Below, one piece after another: positions 63,435 to 64,000 of a DNA stretch of 64,000 bases. The stretch lies in the NCBI RefSeq assembly GCF_000196315.1, contig NC_014230.1, positions 1,880,001-1,944,000 of the forward strand, given 5' to 3'. The stretch's first letter is position 1. Each line of letters begins with the position of its first letter. Origin of the DNA: Croceibacter atlanticus HTCC2559 (GTDB lineage: Bacteria; Bacteroidota; Bacteroidia; Flavobacteriales; Flavobacteriaceae). Both the position numbers and the translations under genes were made by a program. The notes beneath the pieces are model-generated. The model saw only the letters and a list, made by a program, of their open reading frames with translations, did not search any database and was not told the DNA's origin.

Positions 63435-64000
63435 TTGAAGCGAGTTCTCATCATAGCTTATTATTGGCCGCCAGCTGGTGGTCCTGGCGTACAACGTTGG
63501 TTACAATTTGTAAATTACTTACCAAATTTTAATATACAACCAATAGTATATGTTCCAGACAACCCTAGTTATCCAATACTAGATGAAACATTACAATCTA
63601 AAATAACAGATGTTGAGGTTTTAAAACAACCCATTTCAGAACCTTATAGATTTGCTAATTTTTTTTCTAAAAAAGATACAGCTTCAATAAGCTCTGGCTT
63701 AATTCCTAAGGAGAAAAAACAATCTTTAGTACAAAAGTTTTTGTTGTTTGTTCGAGGAAATTTCTTCATTCCAGATGCCCGAAAGTCATGGGTTAAGCCT
63801 TCGGTATGTTATTTAAAAGAATACTTAAATAACAATCCTGTAAATGCTATTATAACAACAGGACCTCCACACAGTCTCCATCTTATAGGAAAGCAACTTA
63901 AAGAACATATGGATGTTACTTGGCTTGCAGATTTTCGAGATCCTTGGACAACAATTGGTTATCATAAAAAGCTAAAGCTAATGCCTTGGGCAAAACGTAA
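63435..64000 (+). CDS. Glycosyltransferase (GT4-like), N-terminal part
   Basis: The frame starts at TTG 63435, directly after the YfhO stop, and runs to the window edge. It begins (M)KRVLIIAYYWPPAGGPGVQR, the sequence of GT-B glycosyltransferases, followed by GPPHSLHLIGK and LADFRDPWTT, which are typical of group 4-like enzymes of flavobacterial polysaccharide synthesis. No in-frame ATG starts before the Rossmann strand, so a TTG start is likely. About 189 residues are visible; the C-terminal donor-binding half is outside. Coupled to the YfhO gene, which suggests they work on the same glycan. Confidence 0.85.
   Translation, partial: MKRVLIIAYYWPPAGGPGVQRWLQFVNYLPNFNIQPIVYVPDNPSYPILDETLQSKITDVEVLKQPISEPYRFANFFSKKDTASISSGLIPKEKKQSLVQKFLLFVRGNFFIPDARKSWVKPSVCYLKEYLNNNPVNAIITTGPPHSLHLIGKQLKEHMDVTWLADFRDPWTTIGYHKKLKLMPWAKR

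Overview
The window reads as a chromosomal stretch of an AT-rich marine-type Flavobacteriaceae (Bacteroidota). The evidence is: a protein with a type IX secretion (T9SS) sorting tail, several TonB-dependent receptors with carboxypeptidase-like N-terminal domains, a fused SecDF, Bacteroidota-only families (DUF5916, DUF4249, DUF6146, DUF6787, CCC-motif membrane protein), and promoters of the Bacteroidota sigma-A form (TTG, about 19 nt, TAnnTTTG). The genus cannot be fixed from the sequence. I see no prophage, insertion sequence, CRISPR array or rRNA. The only tRNA is tRNA-Ser(TGA). Most genes are core metabolism, with a few accessory clusters between them.

Layout. 1-8.5 kb: a CCC-motif protein (cut by the edge), a DUF2752 protein, a T9SS-secreted protein, an Smr-domain protein, a calcium-repeat lipoprotein, a cysteine desulfurase, a LolD-type ATPase and a DUF5916 outer-membrane protein. 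8.6-10.1 kb: msrA-folE and a small membrane protein. 10.2-14.5 kb: a minus-strand run ending in a probable metal-uptake cassette (His/Cys-rich exported peptide, TonB receptor, lipoprotein). 14.5-18.1 kb: a DUF937 protein and a TPR sensor kinase/LytTR regulator pair. 18.2-21.8 kb: serA, serC, a LuxC-like acyl-CoA reductase and a divergent ferredoxin. 22.0-27.9 kb: an orphan secreted protein, then a compact operon of GH92 mannosidase, glycosylasparaginase and sugar MFS transporter that fits N-glycan scavenging. 28.0-34.4 kb: a four-gene envelope cluster (unknown exported protein, STN-type TonB receptor, DUF4249 lipoprotein, MG2/plug-like protein). 34.6-40.5 kb: mdh, secDF, an M28 peptidase, tRNA-Ser and a 51-residue membrane microprotein.

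40.5-46.6 kb: the minus-strand group purA, Fur-like regulator, Rel/SpoT, followed upstream by a Ste24-type M48 protease and a SpoU methyltransferase. 46.6-50.3 kb: a His/Met-rich lipoprotein and a vWA/MoxR-like pair. 50.3-50.8 kb: a 534-bp gene-free stretch with several hairpins and one perfect DnaA-box match, the best candidate here for an unannotated structured RNA or regulatory site. 50.8-64 kb: a carboxypeptidase-like protein, a DEAD-box helicase with a Gly/Arg/Ser tail, rdgB, pheT, gamma-glutamyltransferase, an ACP phosphodiesterase-like protein, glmM, a YfhO-family membrane protein and the start of a glycosyltransferase (cut by the right edge).

What is most worth following up: the structured intergenic region at 50.3-50.8 kb, the N-glycan operon, the four-gene TonB/DUF4249/MG2 cluster, the metal cassette, and the MoxR-like ATPase whose Walker B aspartate is replaced by asparagine. 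Identities rest on motif recognition by eye; no database search was run.
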